Below are positions 61,398 to 64,000 of a DNA stretch of 64,000 nt, piece after piece. A program made the position numbers and the translations under genes. The first letter of the stretch is position 1. The number at the start of each line of letters is the position of its first letter. Source of the DNA: Xanthomonas campestris pv. phormiicola (GTDB lineage Bacteria; Pseudomonadota; Gammaproteobacteria; Xanthomonadales; Xanthomonadaceae); NCBI GenBank assembly GCA_025666215.1, contig CP102593.1, forward strand, positions 124,001 through 188,000. Reading direction: 5' to 3'. The notes beneath the pieces were generated by a model. It searched no databases, was not told where the DNA came from, and saw nothing but the letters and a program-made list of their open reading frames with translations.

Positions 61398-62171
61398 TCA
61401 GCGCAGCAGATCCCAGCCCATCTTGCCGATCAGCACCACCACCAGCACCAGGAACAGCTGCCGGATCAGCGGCGTGCCGCCGCGCAGCGCCAGCCGCGTG
61501 CCGGCCACCGCGCCGGCGATGTTGGCCGCGGCCATCGGCACCGCCACCGCCAGCAGCACCTGCCCGCTGGGCACGAAGAAGCACAGTGCGGCCAGGTTGG
61601 TGGCCAGGTTGACCACCTTGGAGGCGGCCGAGGCGCGCAGGAAGTCCAGGCCGAAGAAGCGGATGAACAGGAAGATCAGGAAGCTGCCGGTGCCGGGGCC
61701 GAAGAAGCCGTCGTAGAAACCGATCGCCGCGCCCATCGCCAGCGCGATGGCCAGTTCGCGGCGGCCGACGTGGCGCGGCCGGTGCAGCGCGCCGAAGTCC
61801 TTCTTGACCAGCGTATAGACCAGCATCGCGATCAGCAGCGCCAGGATCAGCGGCCGCACCGCCTGTTTCGGCAGCAGGCTGACCGCGGTGGCGCCGAGGA
61901 AGGAGAACGCGAACGCCGCCGCGGTGGCGTACAGCACCGGCCGCCACGGGAAGCGCACGTTGCGCGCATAGCGCCAGGCCGCCGCGCCGGTGCCGGCCAT
62001 CGCGCTGAACTTGTTGGTGCCCAGCAGCACCGCCGGCGCCTGCTGCGGCAGGGTCGCGAACAGCCCCGGCAACTGGATCAGGCCGCCGCCGCCCACCGCC
62101 GCATCCACCAGCCCGGCGACGAAGGCGATGCACAGCAGCCAGGGCAGTTCGGTCGGGATCAGCTCCAGCAA
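61398..62171 (-). CDS. TSUP-family (TauE/SafE) membrane permease
   Basis: This 257-residue protein has about eight membrane helices in two halves, each with the TSUP signature: [19 protein letters not shown] and [28 protein letters not shown]. Members export sulfite, sulfoacetate or related anions; the YfcA-type branch is closest in pattern. No ATG exists near the expected start; a TTG with GGAG seven bases upstream fits the first helix. It converges on jetD with only 23 bases between, and diverges from ychJ. Confidence 0.85.
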   Translation of the reverse strand: MLELIPTELPWLLCIAFVAGLVDAAVGGGGLIQLPGLFATLPQQAPAVLLGTNKFSAMAGTGAAAWRYARNVRFPWRPVLYATAAAFAFSFLGATAVSLLPKQAVRPLILALLIAMLVYTLVKKDFGALHRPRHVGRRELAIALAMGAAIGFYDGFFGPGTGSFLIFLFIRFFGLDFLRASAASKVVNLATNLAALCFFVPSGQVLLAVAVPMAAANIAGAVAGTRLALRGGTPLIRQLFLVLVVVLIGKMGWDLLR

Positions 62172-62269
62172 GGCGGCGCTCCGGGCGATGGGCGCGCAAG
62201 CATAGCCGGGGCCGCCGCGCACGGCAGCGCCGGCGTGCGCCGCGCCGCCGCAGCCGGCACAATCGGCGC

Positions 62270-62662
62270 ATGTCTCCGTCCGCCCCGCGCCTCGCCGATC
62301 CCTGTCCCTGCGGCCGCCCGCGCGATTACGCGCAGTGCTGCGGGCGCTACCACGCCGGCGCCGCCGCGCCCGACGCCGAAACGCTGATGCGCGCGCGCTA
62401 CAGCGCCTACGTGCGCCGCGATGCCGACTACCTGCGCGCCAGCTGGCACCCGTCCACGCGCCCGGCGGAACTGGAACTGGATACGCACACCGCCTGGCTC
62501 GGCCTGACCGTGCAGCGGGTCGTCGCCAGCGGCGCCGACAGCGCCGAGGTCGCCTTCCTGGCGCGCTATCGCATCGGCGGCGGCAGCGCCGTGCGCATGA
62601 CCGAGCACAGCCGCTTCGTGCGCGAGGACGGCCGCTGGTACTACCTGGATGCGCTGGACTGA
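62270..62662 (+). CDS. ychJ: YchJ-family SEC-C zinc-binding protein
   Basis: This 130-residue protein opens with the SEC-C motif [19 protein letters not shown], which binds zinc. The YchJ core follows: [27 protein letters not shown] and [33 protein letters not shown], an NTF2-like fold. Its biochemical role is not established. It is intact and of normal length for the short form of the family, and it is followed by the sensor gene 79 bases later. Confidence 0.9.
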   Translation: MSPSAPRLADPCPCGRPRDYAQCCGRYHAGAAAPDAETLMRARYSAYVRRDADYLRASWHPSTRPAELELDTHTAWLGLTVQRVVASGADSAEVAFLARYRIGGGSAVRMTEHSRFVREDGRWYYLDALD

Positions 62663-62741
62663 ACCGATGGGCAGGGGCCGGCATCAGGGTTGCGCGGCGC
62701 TGGCCGACGACGTCGCCGTGTCCGCCGTCCCCGCAGTCGCG

Positions 62742-64000
62742 ATGTCCTTCGTGATCACCGCGCTCCTGGCCCGGTTGCGTCGCTGGCGCCGCTGTGGCCC
62801 GGTATTGCTGTCGTGCTGGCTTGTGCTCGCCTGCGCCATCGCCGTGGCAGCGCCCGCGCCCATGCCGGCGTTGCAAGGCGCCTGGCGCCCGATCGCCGCC
62901 GCCGACCGCGGGGTGCCGCCTTCGCGCGCCGATCCGGCGCTGCAGCGTTTCGATCCGAACCGGATGACCCAGCTGCACGGCGGCGACGCCGGCGCCTGGG
63001 TGCTGTTGTGGCCGGCGCAGGGGCAGTGGCCGCTGGCGCCGTGGGTGCTGGAAGTACCCAGTCCTGCGTTGCAGCGGGTCACCCTGCTGGCGCCGGTCGC
63101 CGGCGCGGCACCGCAGCAGCGCGGGCTGATGCGCGACGACCCGCAGGCGCTGCCCGGCAACGGCCGCCTCGGTTTCCGCATCGATGCCGCACCGGCCGCC
63201 GGGCAGCCGCTGCGGCTGTGGGTGGATCAGCGCGGGGTCATGGCCGCTTCGCTGCGCTTCCAGCTGCGCAGCGAGTCCGACTACCTGCGCCAGGACAGCC
63301 GTTGGCTGGTGGTCGCCAGCCTGAGCTTCGCGATCATGCTGAGCATGGCGGCGATGGCGCTGGTGTTCGCCTGGCGGCTGCGCGAGGCGACGTTCCTGTA
63401 CTACGCCGTCTACGTGCTCGGCTACGGCCTGGTGATGGCGCTGGAGACTGGCTACGTGGTGCATCCGCTGGGCCTGGAAGCGATCGGCCAGGCCGCGCGG
63501 TTCTGGGGCCGCCTGGGCGTCACCACGTCGATCGTGGCCGCGGTGCTGTTCCTGGAACGCTTCGCCGACCTGGCGCAGTACCTGCCGCGCGCGCGGCGCT
63601 GGCTGCGCGGCTATGCGCTGCTGGTCGCGTTGATCGCGCTGCCGGCGCTGCTGCCGCTGCCGTGGCTGGACGCGCTCGGCCGGGCGCTGGTCAACCCGCT
63701 GCTGATCCTCGGCGGGCCGCTGCTGATCGGCATCGCCGTGGTGGCGGCATGGCGCGGCTCGCGCTATGCCGGGCTGTTCCTGCTGGGCTGGACGCCGCTG
63801 CTGCTGGTCACCGCGCTCAGCAGCCTGCAAGGCTTCGGCATGGTGGCGCACTGGACGTGGAGCGAAGAGGCGGCACTGGCCGCCGGCGCGTTCGAGGCGC
63901 TGGTGCTGTCGCTGGGCCTGGCCGAGCGCAGCACCGCGCTGCGCCGCGACCGCGACCAGGCGCGGCAGCTGGCCGATTTGGATCCGCTGACCGGGCTGCT
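62742..64000 (+). CDS. Membrane sensor diguanylate cyclase (cut by window end)
   Basis: The frame is open to the window edge (420 codons visible). It has an N-terminal signal/anchor (LLSCWLVLACAIAVAAPAP), a periplasmic beta-rich domain (about 50-185: GAWRPIAAADRGV, HGGDAGAWVLLWPAQGQWPLAPWVLEVPSP) of the 7TMR-DISM extracellular type, seven membrane helices (about 190-390), a short coiled coil (AERSTALRRDRDQARQLA), and then DLDPLTGLL, the standard entry to a GGDEF domain. It would sense a periplasmic ligand and make cyclic di-GMP. Whether the GGDEF motif is intact is not visible. An upstream in-frame ATG at 62667 is possible. Confidence 0.85.
   Translation, partial: MSFVITALLARLRRWRRCGPVLLSCWLVLACAIAVAAPAPMPALQGAWRPIAAADRGVPPSRADPALQRFDPNRMTQLHGGDAGAWVLLWPAQGQWPLAPWVLEVPSPALQRVTLLAPVAGAAPQQRGLMRDDPQALPGNGRLGFRIDAAPAAGQPLRLWVDQRGVMAASLRFQLRSESDYLRQDSRWLVVASLSFAIMLSMAAMALVFAWRLREATFLYYAVYVLGYGLVMALETGYVVHPLGLEAIGQAARFWGRLGVTTSIVAAVLFLERFADLAQYLPRARRWLRGYALLVALIALPALLPLPWLDALGRALVNPLLILGGPLLIGIAVVAAWRGSRYAGLFLLGWTPLLLVTALSSLQGFGMVAHWTWSEEAALAAGAFEALVLSLGLAERSTALRRDRDQARQLADLDPLTGL

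Overview
The window is G+C-rich, densely coding gammaproteobacterial DNA that looks like a Xanthomonadaceae chromosome (Xanthomonas or a close relative). The grounds are the gene families present, the GTAG-type REP palindromes, and the dispersed CCCTCTCCC-hairpin and GGGTCAG/GTGCACTCTGACCC repeats. The genus is an inference. I found no rRNA, tRNA, CRISPR array, prophage core or complete insertion sequence.

Layout. 0.1-0.7 kb: ParD/ParE-like toxin-antitoxin pair. 0.8-5 kb (minus): DUF6882-like protein, APC amino-acid permease and a FixJ-type two-component pair. 4.8-6.45 kb (minus): an mgtC operon whose 5' leader encodes a short peptide starting Met-Asp-Pro-Asp-Pro-His-Pro, very like the enteric Mg2+-sensing leader peptide MgtL; one hairpin lies just after those codons and another sequesters the next ribosome-binding site. 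6.5-10.3 kb: GST, rmuC, a lipoprotein and a glutathione peroxidase. 10.3-11.2 kb: non-coding repeat-rich DNA with a MITE-like element. 11.2-15.5 kb (minus): complete mlaFEDCBA lipid-asymmetry operon. 15.9-23.5 kb: DUF6916 protein, GNAT, three tandem tail-collar proteins and a divergent 1588-residue Calx-beta/Ig/autotransporter protein. 23.9-33.3 kb: recC-recB-recD, carrying several in-frame repeat insertions and a partial tandem duplication at the recB/recD junction.

33.4-49 kb is a patchwork accessory region: a ParE module, hipBA with its operator, a second ParE module whose toxin frame contains an amber stop, a duplicated HIT gene plus a truncated third copy, a TPR protein, an A+T-rich coiled-coil membrane protein bounded by repeats, a membrane-anchored Mrr-type nuclease, a SymE-like protein with an overlapping partner, and a secreted lipase. 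49-54.4 kb holds a TonB-like proline-rich protein, a retropepsin-fold-like protein without catalytic Asp motifs, an MHS-type MFS transporter and folE.

54.4-61.4 kb is a complete type I Wadjet plasmid-defence system (jetABCD). The window ends with a TSUP permease, ychJ and a membrane sensor that enters a GGDEF domain at the window edge.

The most novel signal is the MgtL-like leader upstream of mgtC. Next come the repeat invasion of recBCD and the tail-collar/autotransporter cluster.
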